A stretch of 54,479 bases of DNA from assembly GCA_030426345.1 (NCBI GenBank), contig JAUHYU010000026.1:1-54479 (forward strand), read 5' to 3'. Made by a program: the position numbers and the translations under genes. This document shows, piece after piece, positions 33,342 to 41,820 of this stretch; position 1 is the stretch's first letter, and every line of letters starts with the position of its first letter. Below the pieces are notes generated by a model. It worked only from the letters and a program-made list of their open reading frames with translations. It did no database searches and was not told where the DNA came from. Source of the DNA: Bacteroidia bacterium (GTDB lineage: Bacteria > Bacteroidota > Bacteroidia > Cytophagales > Cyclobacteriaceae).

Positions 33342-34421
33342 ATGCATAGAAATTTCAAAAATATAGATAAGGTCTGCTACGGACGTGGAGCTTTCGATCA
33401 GCTAAATGATATTCTAGAGCCTAAAAGACTCGAAAATGACCACTTCATGGTGTTCATTGTGGATTATTATTTCAAAGGAAAAGAGCTTGAAAAACTTATC
33501 CCTGTCCATGAAGAAGATATGATTTTTTTCGAAGATGTTGATGGACATGAGCCAACTACAGAACAGGTAGATCGACTTCGTGACACGATTCTTGCTGAAA
33601 AGGGAAAACCTTCCGGTATCATTGGAATTGGAGGTGGCAGTATCATGGACATTGCTAAGGCATTGTCATTGATGGTCAACAACGAAGGGTCTTCATCGCT
33701 TTATCAAGGTCTTAATTTGGTAAAAAACCCGGGCATATATCACTTGGGTGTACCGACAACTTCTGGCACTGGTGCAGAATGCTCTATGACAGCGGTGTTG
33801 ACCGGCCCTGTCAAAAAATTGGGTTTGAAATGCGATTGGACGGTTTTCAATCAGGTGATTCTCGATCCCGAGTTGACAGCTTCGGTTCCAAGAAATCAAT
33901 GGTTTTATACGGGGATGGATTGCTACATCCACTGCATCGAATCGGAAAGCGGAATTTTTTACAATGAATTTTCCAGGGCTTATGGCGATCAGGCATTGAA
34001 GCTGTGCAGGGATATTTTTACTGGAGATAATAGTGGCCAAAATCCTGAAAACGATGAGAAACTTATGATTGCCTCCCTGTTTGGAGGATTAAGTTTGACT
34101 TATTCCGAAGTTGGTGCTTGTCATGCATTCTCTTATGGATTATCATACGTTTTTGGTATGCGTCACGGGTTTGCCAATTGTATTGCCTTCAATCATCTGG
34201 AGGAATTTTACGGAGATGCTGTTCAGGAATTTAAAGACATGGTAGCGCATCATAATATTGACTTGCCACAAAATCTATCAGCCAACTGGTCTGATGAGGA
34301 AATTGCGAAGATGGCCGATGTGGCTTACAACTTACCCCACATGTGGACACATGCCATGGGATATAATTGGGAAAAGAAATTGACTAAGCAATATTTGATG
34401 GATATGTACCGTAAGATGTAG
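33342..34421 (+). CDS. kdnB: KdnB-type iron-dependent Kdo dehydrogenase
   Basis: 359 residues of the iron-containing alcohol dehydrogenase family. NAD-binding GIGGGS is at 95-100; metal ligands are Asp193, His197, His261 and His275 in GMDCYIHCIES and CHAFSYGLSYVFGMRHG. Long stretches (NFKNIDKVCYGRGAF, LTGPVKKLG, DPELTASVPRNQWFYTGMDCYIHCIES) recall Shewanella KdnB, which oxidises the C8 hydroxyl of Kdo before KdnA transaminates it. It follows kdnA by 34 bp and is followed by a strong terminator, so the two form a dedicated cassette. Confidence 0.85.
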   Translation: MHRNFKNIDKVCYGRGAFDQLNDILEPKRLENDHFMVFIVDYYFKGKELEKLIPVHEEDMIFFEDVDGHEPTTEQVDRLRDTILAEKGKPSGIIGIGGGSIMDIAKALSLMVNNEGSSSLYQGLNLVKNPGIYHLGVPTTSGTGAECSMTAVLTGPVKKLGLKCDWTVFNQVILDPELTASVPRNQWFYTGMDCYIHCIESESGIFYNEFSRAYGDQALKLCRDIFTGDNSGQNPENDEKLMIASLFGGLSLTYSEVGACHAFSYGLSYVFGMRHGFANCIAFNHLEEFYGDAVQEFKDMVAHHNIDLPQNLSANWSDEEIAKMADVAYNLPHMWTHAMGYNWEKKLTKQYLMDMYRKM

Positions 34422-34442
34422 TCGTTATTTAATTGATATTTT

Positions 34443-34478
34443 AAAAGCCCAGACAGTTGCTGTTTGGGCTTTTTTGAT
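34443..34478 (+). terminator. Rho-independent terminator after kdnB
   Basis: aaaagcccagaca (34443-34455) pairs with tgtttgggctttt (34461-34473) with one G-T wobble and a 5-nt loop, followed by a T-tract. Confidence 0.88.
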
Positions 34479-34490
34479 TTTTGGGGTTCT

Positions 34491-34513
34491 AAAAAGCATC
34501 CAAAACCCATAAA
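34491..34513 (+). repeat. Interspersed motif, copy
   Basis: aaaaagcatccaaaacccat then aaa, four differences from consensus; intergenic, just after the kdnB terminator. Confidence 0.5.
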
Positions 34514-34616
34514 GAGGTATGATGCCATTCATATCTGATAAGAGTATTACAATCCAAAAATAATAGTCAGATTTTATTTTTAACTTTATCTCTTCACCAA
34601 TAAGCATTTTTCAATT

Positions 34617-37433
34617 ATGAAGATTAAGCATTCTACTCTATGGATTTTTTGTGTCGGTTTGGGCTTGTCATCAGTCCTGATGAATTGCTCACCAAAAGTG
34701 GATGAAAGTCCATGGATTACCATCCCTCCAGCGTATGATCAATATCTGACGATTGATACCACAGGTAAAACCATTTTGCCAAATGGCCGATTTGTCGAGC
34801 CTGCCGGAAGGACATTTCGTACTGCTCCGCATCCTTATGGTCTTACGCTAAGTCCGGACGGAAATATAGCTGTCACGGCCAATTCCGGTACCGATCCGCT
34901 TTCCATCACCATTGTCCGAAATGTTTTGTCTGCAAATCCTGACATTCAACAAGTACCTCCCGGGCCTGCTACAGAAAAAGGAATTTTGGCTTCTGTTTTT
35001 ATGGGATTAGCGATCGATCCATCAAATGAAAAGGTATATGTATCGGGCGGACAGGAGAATAAAATATATGTTTTTTCCATAGAAAATGGTGAAAGATTGT
35101 ATACGATAGATTGCGGATTTAAAGACGCAGAAGTGGACTATTCCCATGGATATATAGGTGATTTGGTTCTTACCAAAGATGGTTCTACGATATACGCTGT
35201 GGATCAGATTAATTTTAGGGTGGTGGTTTTGGATGCAGAGCAGAACAAGCTGTTGCATAGCATACCTGTAGGTAGGTATCCGTTTGGAATAGTGTTGTCA
35301 CCGGATGAGCAAAAGGTGTATGTGGCCAATGTGGGAATGTATGAGTATCAGAAAATACCCGGTTTGACAGAAGATAACATCAAAGAAAAAGGCTTGAAAT
35401 TTCCGGCTTTTGGCTATGGAACTAAGGAGTCCGAAGAAGGTATTCACAATGATAGCACAGATATTCCGGGCTTAGGCCCTCAAAATTCCATAGAATCATT
35501 TTCAGTTTTTACCATTGATATAAAAGATAAAAATAATCCCAAGGTTATTGCTAAAAACAAAACAGGTACGCTAGTTGGTGCCATGGTCGATGGAGTACCT
35601 GCTGTGGGCGGGTCAAGCCCAAATTCATTGGCGGCTACCGAAGATTATGTATTCGTGAGCAATGGCAATAATGATAATATTTCTGTTGTGGATATTCATA
35701 GTGATTCTATCGTGCATCATATCTACCTGAAGCCAGATGCGCAAATGCAATCTTTTCGCGGGGTCATTCCATTTGGATTAGACGTGTCGCCGGATCAAAA
35801 AAGATTGTATGTGGCTGAAGCAGGCATCAATGCGGTAGGAGTTGTTGACATTCCATCCATGAAAGTGATCGGCCATATTCCCACAGGCTGGTTTCCTGCA
35901 AAATTGAAAGTTTCCAATGATGGTAAAAAACTAATTGTGACAAGTGCCAAAGGCTATGGAAGTGGACCAAATGGTGGGCCGGAATTTGACCGAGTTCCTC
36001 GAGGAAGCTATATCGGCAACCTTATGCTCGGAGCTGTTTCAGTGATTGATATTCCTTCTGATGATGACTTGAAAGGAATGACCCAGAAAGTAATAGACAA
36101 TAACTACAAGCACATCAAAGCCAATGATCCATTTTTTGCTTCACGCAAGAACAATCCAATTCCGTTGTATCCTGGGGAAAAGGAATCTCCGATCAAGCAT
36201 ATTGTTTTTATTTCTAAAGAAAATAGGACCTATGACGAAATTTTTGGTCAATTGGAAAATGCAAAGGGAGAGCCTAGTTTGGCACGCTATGGTCACTCTC
36301 AATCATTCAAAAACAGTAAGCAAACCGATTCGGTAACGAATGCCATAGTGATGCCCAACCATTTGAAGTTGGCGAAGGAATATGCCATTTCGGATAATTT
36401 TTATGTAGATGCAGACCACTCGGCAGATGGGCATCGTTGGCTGGTGAATACCTACCCGAACGAATGGGTGGAAACGACAACAGCGGCAAGTTATGGAGGG
36501 AATAGAAGCTTCAGAAAGGATTCTAAGGCACCGGGTGTATATGCCATGAATGGTGCTGCGGGGGCCATCTACCCGGAAGATTATAACGAGGCTGGCTCGA
36601 TGTGGGACCATCTGGAGCGCAACGATATCGACTTTTTCAACTTTGGCTTTAGCGTCATGTTTGAGCCTGCATCTTACGATCCGTCTTATAAATATGAAGG
36701 TATTCGTTTGATTGCTAATTATCCCGTACCACAGCCACTCATGCATCGGTCTTCCAGAACCTATCCAACTTATAATATGGCGATTCCTGATCAGTTTAGA
36801 ATAGATCAGTTTATCAATGAATTTGATGAAAAGTGGACAGGAAAAGATAATCTTCCCGCTGTCATGACGGTCATTATCCCGAACGACCATGGAGCCGGAG
36901 ACCGTCCTGAAGCAGGGTTCCCATTTCGCGAAAGCTACATGGCCGACAACGATCTGGCAGTTGGCCGAATTGTGGAATTTTTATCCCATACGCCGTATTG
37001 GAAAAATATGATGATCGTGATAACAGAAGATGATTCTCAAAATGGCGTGGATCATATAGATGCGCACCGGAGCGTTTTAATGGTTGTGAGTCCATGGGTC
37101 AAGCGTAATTATGTGAGTCACACACATTATAGTTTTGGTAGTATTTTCAAAACCTTTTGGAATGTCTTGGGCACGCCTTACCTCAATCAATATGATGCTG
37201 CTGCCATGGATTTTGGGGGCTTTTTTATGGATGAACCTGACTATACCCCGTATCAGGCAGTAGCGGTGGATGAACGAATTTTTGATCCACAAAAAGCCCT
37301 TGATCCATTCGATGAGGATTTTGATTGGAAGGCCATGGAAGCATCCCCGGAGTTGGATAATGTGCAGGATTTTATTGACGACAGCAAAGAAAGAGACGAG
37401 TTCCGATTGGAGAACAGGGAAAAGGTAGAGTAG
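34617..37433 (+). CDS. YncE-like beta-propeller / alkaline-phosphatase-fold phosphoesterase lipoprotein
   Basis: 938 residues, lipoprotein signal (SSVLMNC, Cys24). Residues ~65-480 form a YVTN/YncE-type propeller with repeated blades (PHPYGLTLSPDGNIAVTANSG, FGIVLSPDEQKVYVANVG, FGLDVSPDQKRLYVAEAGINAVGVVDI). From about 525 an alkaline-phosphatase-superfamily phosphoesterase domain starts (HIVFISKENRTYDEIFGQL), with YVDADHSADGHRW, TVIIPNDHG and ITEDDSQNGVDHIDAHRS supplying metal ligands. It should hydrolyse a phosphoester at the outer membrane or periplasm. A second gene of this family starts at the right window edge. An interspersed motif matches in frame near 37204. Confidence 0.9.
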   Translation: MKIKHSTLWIFCVGLGLSSVLMNCSPKVDESPWITIPPAYDQYLTIDTTGKTILPNGRFVEPAGRTFRTAPHPYGLTLSPDGNIAVTANSGTDPLSITIVRNVLSANPDIQQVPPGPATEKGILASVFMGLAIDPSNEKVYVSGGQENKIYVFSIENGERLYTIDCGFKDAEVDYSHGYIGDLVLTKDGSTIYAVDQINFRVVVLDAEQNKLLHSIPVGRYPFGIVLSPDEQKVYVANVGMYEYQKIPGLTEDNIKEKGLKFPAFGYGTKESEEGIHNDSTDIPGLGPQNSIESFSVFTIDIKDKNNPKVIAKNKTGTLVGAMVDGVPAVGGSSPNSLAATEDYVFVSNGNNDNISVVDIHSDSIVHHIYLKPDAQMQSFRGVIPFGLDVSPDQKRLYVAEAGINAVGVVDIPSMKVIGHIPTGWFPAKLKVSNDGKKLIVTSAKGYGSGPNGGPEFDRVPRGSYIGNLMLGAVSVIDIPSDDDLKGMTQKVIDNNYKHIKANDPFFASRKNNPIPLYPGEKESPIKHIVFISKENRTYDEIFGQLENAKGEPSLARYGHSQSFKNSKQTDSVTNAIVMPNHLKLAKEYAISDNFYVDADHSADGHRWLVNTYPNEWVETTTAASYGGNRSFRKDSKAPGVYAMNGAAGAIYPEDYNEAGSMWDHLERNDIDFFNFGFSVMFEPASYDPSYKYEGIRLIANYPVPQPLMHRSSRTYPTYNMAIPDQFRIDQFINEFDEKWTGKDNLPAVMTVIIPNDHGAGDRPEAGFPFRESYMADNDLAVGRIVEFLSHTPYWKNMMIVITEDDSQNGVDHIDAHRSVLMVVSPWVKRNYVSHTHYSFGSIFKTFWNVLGTPYLNQYDAAAMDFGGFFMDEPDYTPYQAVAVDERIFDPQKALDPFDEDFDWKAMEASPELDNVQDFIDDSKERDEFRLENREKVE
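37204..37226 (-). repeat. Interspersed motif copy in the YncE/phosphatase gene
   Basis: Plus strand ccatggattttgggggcttt then ttt; three differences from the consensus. In frame, encoding AMDFGGFF where the right-edge paralog differs. Confidence 0.5.
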
Positions 37434-37484
37434 TGTAGGTTGTATTAATTTTTTGGTACACAGCCAAATGTCACTTTTTAATTC

Positions 37485-37492
37485 TACTTTTG
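37485..37492 (+). promoter_or_regulatory. -7 promoter element upstream of cutC
   Basis: tacttttg exactly matches TAnnTTTG, placing transcription start near 37498. It therefore favours the cutC start at 37522 over the earlier TTG (37453) and ATG (37468). Confidence 0.4.
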
Positions 37493-37521
37493 TAACCAGA
37501 TCAGATGAACCTAAGAAAATC

Positions 37522-38154
37522 ATGGTGATAGAAGCCTGTGTGGAAAATATTAATGAAGCGATGCGTGCGGAATCGTTGGGCGCAGATAGAATAGAGCTTT
37601 GCGAAAATTTGAAAGTTGGAGGTACCACTCCTTCTGCCGGGACTATTGCCATCGCCAAGAAAACGCTCAATATTCCTATCATGGTTTTGATTCGCCCGAG
37701 GGGAGGCAATTTTATTTATTCCAAAAATGAAATTGATGTGATCAGGCACGATATTGAAGTTTGTAAGGAAATCGGGGTTCAGGGAGTTGTTATTGGGGCA
37801 TTGACACGTGAACACACCATCGATCTGGAATTGATTCGTGAGCTTATCGCGCTAGCCAGGCCACTGGAAGTGACTTTCCACAAAGCTATCGACAAAACAT
37901 TTAATATTTTGGAGGAATTCAATAATCTATTATCCACAGATGTAGATCGCGTGTTGACTTCAGGAGGTTCCAAGACTGCCTTTGACGGACGGAATATCAT
38001 TAATGAAATGGTGAAATTGGCAAACGGTAAGATAAAGGTTATTTCTGCCGGAAAGATTCATCATTCAGATTTGCCGGAACTCAAAAAAATAATCCATGTG
38101 GATGAATTTCACGGTAAAAAAATTGTAGGCAATCTCAGTAGCTTAGGCGCCTGA
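37522..38154 (+). CDS. cutC: CutC-family protein
   Basis: About 210 residues from MVIEACVENINEAMRAESLGADRIELCENL, the usual CutC opening; the frame can extend upstream by 18-23 residues but a -7 promoter element lies inside that extension. TIM-barrel motifs GGTTPSAGTI, MVLIRPRGGNFIYS, GVVIGALT and VTFHKAID are present. CutC has been linked to copper homeostasis, though enzymatic function is unclear. It is a single gene between larger envelope genes. Confidence 0.9.
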   Translation: MVIEACVENINEAMRAESLGADRIELCENLKVGGTTPSAGTIAIAKKTLNIPIMVLIRPRGGNFIYSKNEIDVIRHDIEVCKEIGVQGVVIGALTREHTIDLELIRELIALARPLEVTFHKAIDKTFNILEEFNNLLSTDVDRVLTSGGSKTAFDGRNIINEMVKLANGKIKVISAGKIHHSDLPELKKIIHVDEFHGKKIVGNLSSLGA

Positions 38155-38231
38155 CCTTTAGCTATTCATGTATAACTTCAGTTTTCTGAATACAGTCTCA
38201 CTCTCGCATGGTTAATTAAAAGCACTAATTT

Positions 38232-38254
38232 TCCATGGATTTTAGATGCTTTTA
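38232..38254 (-). repeat. Interspersed motif, copy
   Basis: tccatggattttagatgctt then tta; intergenic between cutC and the PIG-L gene. Confidence 0.7.
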
Positions 38255-38384
38255 TTATGTAAAGAAATTGACAATGGCCGTTTGGCATGGTTAATTCAAA
38301 GTATATTTGCTGAATCTTACAGTAGATTTTGTGATGCCCCAACATTTGTTTTACTTAGCAAATTGAACATTAAAATACACTGCC

Positions 38385-40871
38385 GTGAAGAAGTTTATTG
38401 TCCTCCTCTCGATTGCACATCTACTTTTCTTTTCTATATCTCAAGCCCAAAAACCAAAGAGATATAATGTTGCTGAAATTCAACAGAAACTGGAAAAACT
38501 GCGTGTTTTGGGAAATGTGCTTTATGTCGCTGCACATCCTGATGACGAAAATACACGCTTGATCACATATTTCGCCAATGAAAAAAAGCTGAATACCGCT
38601 TATTTCTCATGCACTCGCGGAGATGGTGGTCAAAATCTTATTGGTCCAGAAATCAGGGATGGGCTCGGTGTGATTCGTACACAAGAACTTTTAGCCGCAC
38701 GAAGAATTGATAATGGAGAGCAATTTTTTAGTCGGGCTGTAGATTTTGGGTATTCTAAACATCCAGACGAAACATTTAATATTTGGGACAAAGAAAAGGT
38801 GTTGGGAGACTTGGTTTGGGTTATTAGAAAATATCGTCCCGATGTGATTATAACCCGCTTCAACACAGCGCCTGGCACTACCCATGGCCATCATACGGCT
38901 TCTGCGATTTTGGCAGGAGAAGCTTTTGATATTGCTGGAGATGCGAGTAAATATCCAGAGCAATTGGCTTATGTAGAGCCATGGCAACCTAAATCTCTTT
39001 ATTGGAATACTTACTATTGGAGGCGGAGTGATTTTCAAAAGGATACTTCAGAACTAATCGGTTACGATGTTGGTAAATACAATAATCTGTTAGGGCAATC
39101 TTATACAGAAATCGCTGCACTGAGCAGGAGTAGCCACCGCAGCCAGGGCTTTGGTGCTTCGGGCTCTCGTGGCGTACAAATGGATTATTTACAGTTTGTC
39201 AAAGGTCAGAAAGCGGAAAATGATGCCTTCGAAATTGTGGATATTTCATGGAATAAAATCAAAGGAGTAGAATCCATTGACATGGAAATTCAAGGCATTT
39301 TAGACTCGTTTGACGCTACAAACCCTGAAGGTATTTTAAGCGGATTACTTCAGGTCAGAAAGAAAGTATTAGCTATTGATGATGATTTCTGGAAAGAGAA
39401 AAAGACGGATGAAATAGACGAGATCATTTATGCCATCACCGGTCTATATCTGGAAGTAAAGGCGGATGACTTTACCGCCTACCCCGGCGAAGAAGTGGAA
39501 TTGTCGATCGAAGCGATCAACCGGTCTTCGGCAGATGTTGTGCTAGAAAAAATTAGATTCATTGGCCAAGGTCAGGAAACAGCATATTCTATTCCTTTAA
39601 AAGGCAACGAAATCCATGAATTCAAATCCAAAACCATAATTCCTGAATCAGCCACTTATTCCCAACCTTATTGGTTGCAAAAGGAACATAGTATTGGCAT
39701 GTTCTCGGTAGATGATCAGCTATTGATTGGCAAACCGGAAAACGATCCTGCTGTATCCGCCATTTTTACGCTACGGATTCAAGGAGAAACTATCAGCTTT
39801 TCAAAACCTGTGGTTTATAAGAGAAATGACCCTGTGAGGGGAGAGGTTTACCGGCCATTTGTGATTGCGCCTCCTGTTTATGCTAATATCGCTGGCAGCG
39901 TCATGATCTTTGCCAATCATGCATCACAGCAGATTAAGGTAGAGGTGATTGCATCTAAAGAAAACTTGAAAGGAACATTGAAGCTTGACTTACCCAGTTC
40001 ATGGAAAATAGTGCCTTTAATCCATGAATTTGAACTTTCCAAAAAAGGGGAGAAGGCGAATTTTATTTTTGAAGTAACTCCTCCAAATGAGCAGGAGACG
40101 GCGATGGGCCGTGCGCTGGTGGAGATAAATGGCAAAGAATACGATAGCAGTCATACTGAAATCAACTACGAACATATTCCTGCCCAGTTATTGTTCAACA
40201 GTTCTAAAGTGAAATTTGTCAAACTGGATTTGGAAAAAGGCCACGAAAAAATTGGCTATATCATGGGTGCTGGAGATAATATCCCTGACAATCTCAGACA
40301 AATCGGTTATGAGGTGGATATGATCAACGACATGGAGTTTAGCTCTAAAAATCTCGATCAATACGATGTGATTATCTTGGGGATAAGATCGCTCAATACT
40401 GTAGAACGGTTGCAATTTGACATGAAATCATTGATGGATTTTGTCTATCGTGGAGGCAATCTCATTGCGCAATACAACACCAATTCCCGGCTTGTTACTA
40501 ACGATTTTTCACCTTATCCATTGCATGTGTCAAGAGATCGGATAACTGTAGAAAATGCAAAAGTAGATATTTTGGACAATAGTCATCCCGCCATGAATTA
40601 TCCAAATAAGATATCTGGAGCGGATTTTGACGGTTGGGTGCAGGAGCGCGGATTGTATTTCCCGGACACATGGTCAGAAGAATTTAAGCCACTACTGTCG
40701 AGCCATGATCCCGGTGAGGATCCCTTGACGGGAGGCTTATTAGTGGCAAAATATGGCAAAGGGTATTACGTGTATTCGGGGTATTCTTGGTTTCGCGAAC
40801 TGCCGGCAGGAGTACCTGGAGCCTATCGTATTTTTGTGAATTTGATTTCCTTGAGTCAAAAGGTCCCGTGA
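38385..40871 (+). CDS. PIG-L-family deacetylase with large C-terminal extension
   Basis: 828 residues from a GTG start (MKKFIVLLSIAHLLFFSISQAQ, Sec signal). The PIG-L zinc site AHPDDE is at 50-55, with SCTRGDGGQNLIGPEIRDGLGVIRTQELLAAR and THGHHTASAILAGEAF giving further ligands. This domain ends near residue 270. Beyond it are beta-rich regions (about 340-600) and a glutamine-amidotransferase-like or ThuA-like end (LGIRSLNTVERLQFDMKSLMDFVYRGGNLIAQYN). The family removes acetyl from N-acetyl-hexosamines. It may deacetylate GlcNAc released by the GH20 enzyme, though they are not linked. Confidence 0.9.
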   Translation: MKKFIVLLSIAHLLFFSISQAQKPKRYNVAEIQQKLEKLRVLGNVLYVAAHPDDENTRLITYFANEKKLNTAYFSCTRGDGGQNLIGPEIRDGLGVIRTQELLAARRIDNGEQFFSRAVDFGYSKHPDETFNIWDKEKVLGDLVWVIRKYRPDVIITRFNTAPGTTHGHHTASAILAGEAFDIAGDASKYPEQLAYVEPWQPKSLYWNTYYWRRSDFQKDTSELIGYDVGKYNNLLGQSYTEIAALSRSSHRSQGFGASGSRGVQMDYLQFVKGQKAENDAFEIVDISWNKIKGVESIDMEIQGILDSFDATNPEGILSGLLQVRKKVLAIDDDFWKEKKTDEIDEIIYAITGLYLEVKADDFTAYPGEEVELSIEAINRSSADVVLEKIRFIGQGQETAYSIPLKGNEIHEFKSKTIIPESATYSQPYWLQKEHSIGMFSVDDQLLIGKPENDPAVSAIFTLRIQGETISFSKPVVYKRNDPVRGEVYRPFVIAPPVYANIAGSVMIFANHASQQIKVEVIASKENLKGTLKLDLPSSWKIVPLIHEFELSKKGEKANFIFEVTPPNEQETAMGRALVEINGKEYDSSHTEINYEHIPAQLLFNSSKVKFVKLDLEKGHEKIGYIMGAGDNIPDNLRQIGYEVDMINDMEFSSKNLDQYDVIILGIRSLNTVERLQFDMKSLMDFVYRGGNLIAQYNTNSRLVTNDFSPYPLHVSRDRITVENAKVDILDNSHPAMNYPNKISGADFDGWVQERGLYFPDTWSEEFKPLLSSHDPGEDPLTGGLLVAKYGKGYYVYSGYSWFRELPAGVPGAYRIFVNLISLSQKVP

Positions 40872-40883
40872 ATCAAAAACTGG

Positions 40884-40973
40884 GTGTATTATCTGTTGGG
40901 CATTTTATTTTTTATCGCAGCAATTTTTTATACTTTTAGTATCGTACGCAAACAAAATAATTACACCAATTAA
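40884..40973 (+). CDS. Possible small membrane peptide after the PIG-L gene
   Basis: GTG start, 29 residues: YYLLGILFFIAAIFYTFSIV then RKQNNYTN, one hydrophobic segment ending in a basic tail. It begins 12 bp after the PIG-L stop and ends 7 bp before the next gene. It could be a real small protein or the tail of a lost symporter. No start context supports it strongly. Confidence 0.3.
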   Translation: MYYLLGILFFIAAIFYTFSIVRKQNNYTN

Positions 40974-40979
40974 AAAGCC

Positions 40980-41765
40980 ATGAATCTCAACCTCATTAAA
41001 TATGCGTTAATCTTGATTATAGGCATTGCCATGATCACTTCTTGTTCTGATAAAAAAAGTGATGATCAGGTAGGCAATGCAGAAGAAAATCCACCATGCG
41101 AAGGATTTAACATGTCAGGATCGGATGAAAAGGCAATTGAGATAGCTGACAAAGTGATGGTGGCAATGGGTGGTAGAAAGAATTGGGATCAAGAGCGATT
41201 TTTCAAGTGGAACTTTTTCGGAAATAGGACACTTTGGTGGGATAAGCAGAACGGTGATGTGCGTATCCAAATGCACAATGCCGACAGCAGCATTTTCCTC
41301 ATTAATATTTTTGATGACTCGGGGAAAGTATTCAAGAATGGAGCTGAATTGGCACAGCCGGACTCTGTTGCAAAGTATATGAAGAAGGCAAAAGGAATAT
41401 GGATAAATGATGCTTATTGGCTGTTTATGCCTTTCAAATTGAAAGACTCTGGGGTGACGCTTACTTATGTGGGCGAAGGCAAAACCGAATCGGGAATTGA
41501 TGCTGACATCCTTCAGTTGACATTTGAGAATGTGGGCAATACCCCTCAAAATAAATATCATGTGTGGGTTGATAAGTCTGACAACCTTGTAAAGCAATGG
41601 GCTTTTTATAGGGAAAACAATATGACAGAACCCAACTTCATCAATCCTTGGTTAGCATATACCAGACATGGGTATTTGCTGTTGTCGGGAGATCGTGGCA
41701 AGAGAAAAATTACAGATATCGAAGTAGCTGAAAAAATGGATGAAGCCATTTTTACTTCATTTTAA
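40980..41765 (+). CDS. Bacteroidota lipoprotein of unknown function
   Basis: 261 residues, lipoprotein signal (IGIAMITSC, Cys22). The mature protein is beta-rich with an aromatic core: KVMVAMGGRKNWDQERFFKWNFFGNRTLWWDKQ, YWLFMPFKLKDSGVTLTYVGEG and YHVWVDKSDNLVKQWAFYR, recalling outer-membrane LolA/LolB-like folds seen in DUF6503-type Bacteroidota proteins. That resemblance is by pattern only. It precedes the sulfatase by 48 bp and may be co-transcribed with it. Confidence 0.8.
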   Translation: MNLNLIKYALILIIGIAMITSCSDKKSDDQVGNAEENPPCEGFNMSGSDEKAIEIADKVMVAMGGRKNWDQERFFKWNFFGNRTLWWDKQNGDVRIQMHNADSSIFLINIFDDSGKVFKNGAELAQPDSVAKYMKKAKGIWINDAYWLFMPFKLKDSGVTLTYVGEGKTESGIDADILQLTFENVGNTPQNKYHVWVDKSDNLVKQWAFYRENNMTEPNFINPWLAYTRHGYLLLSGDRGKRKITDIEVAEKMDEAIFTSF

Positions 41766-41797
41766 ATTCGATACTTATCGTTGTTTTTTTATATCAT

Positions 41798-41820
41798 AAA
41801 GCACCTAAATTCCATGAAAA
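41798..41820 (+). repeat. Interspersed motif copy supplying the sulfatase start
   Basis: aaagcacctaaattccatga then aaa; the ATG at 41814 is the preferred start codon of the sulfatase. Confidence 0.55.
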
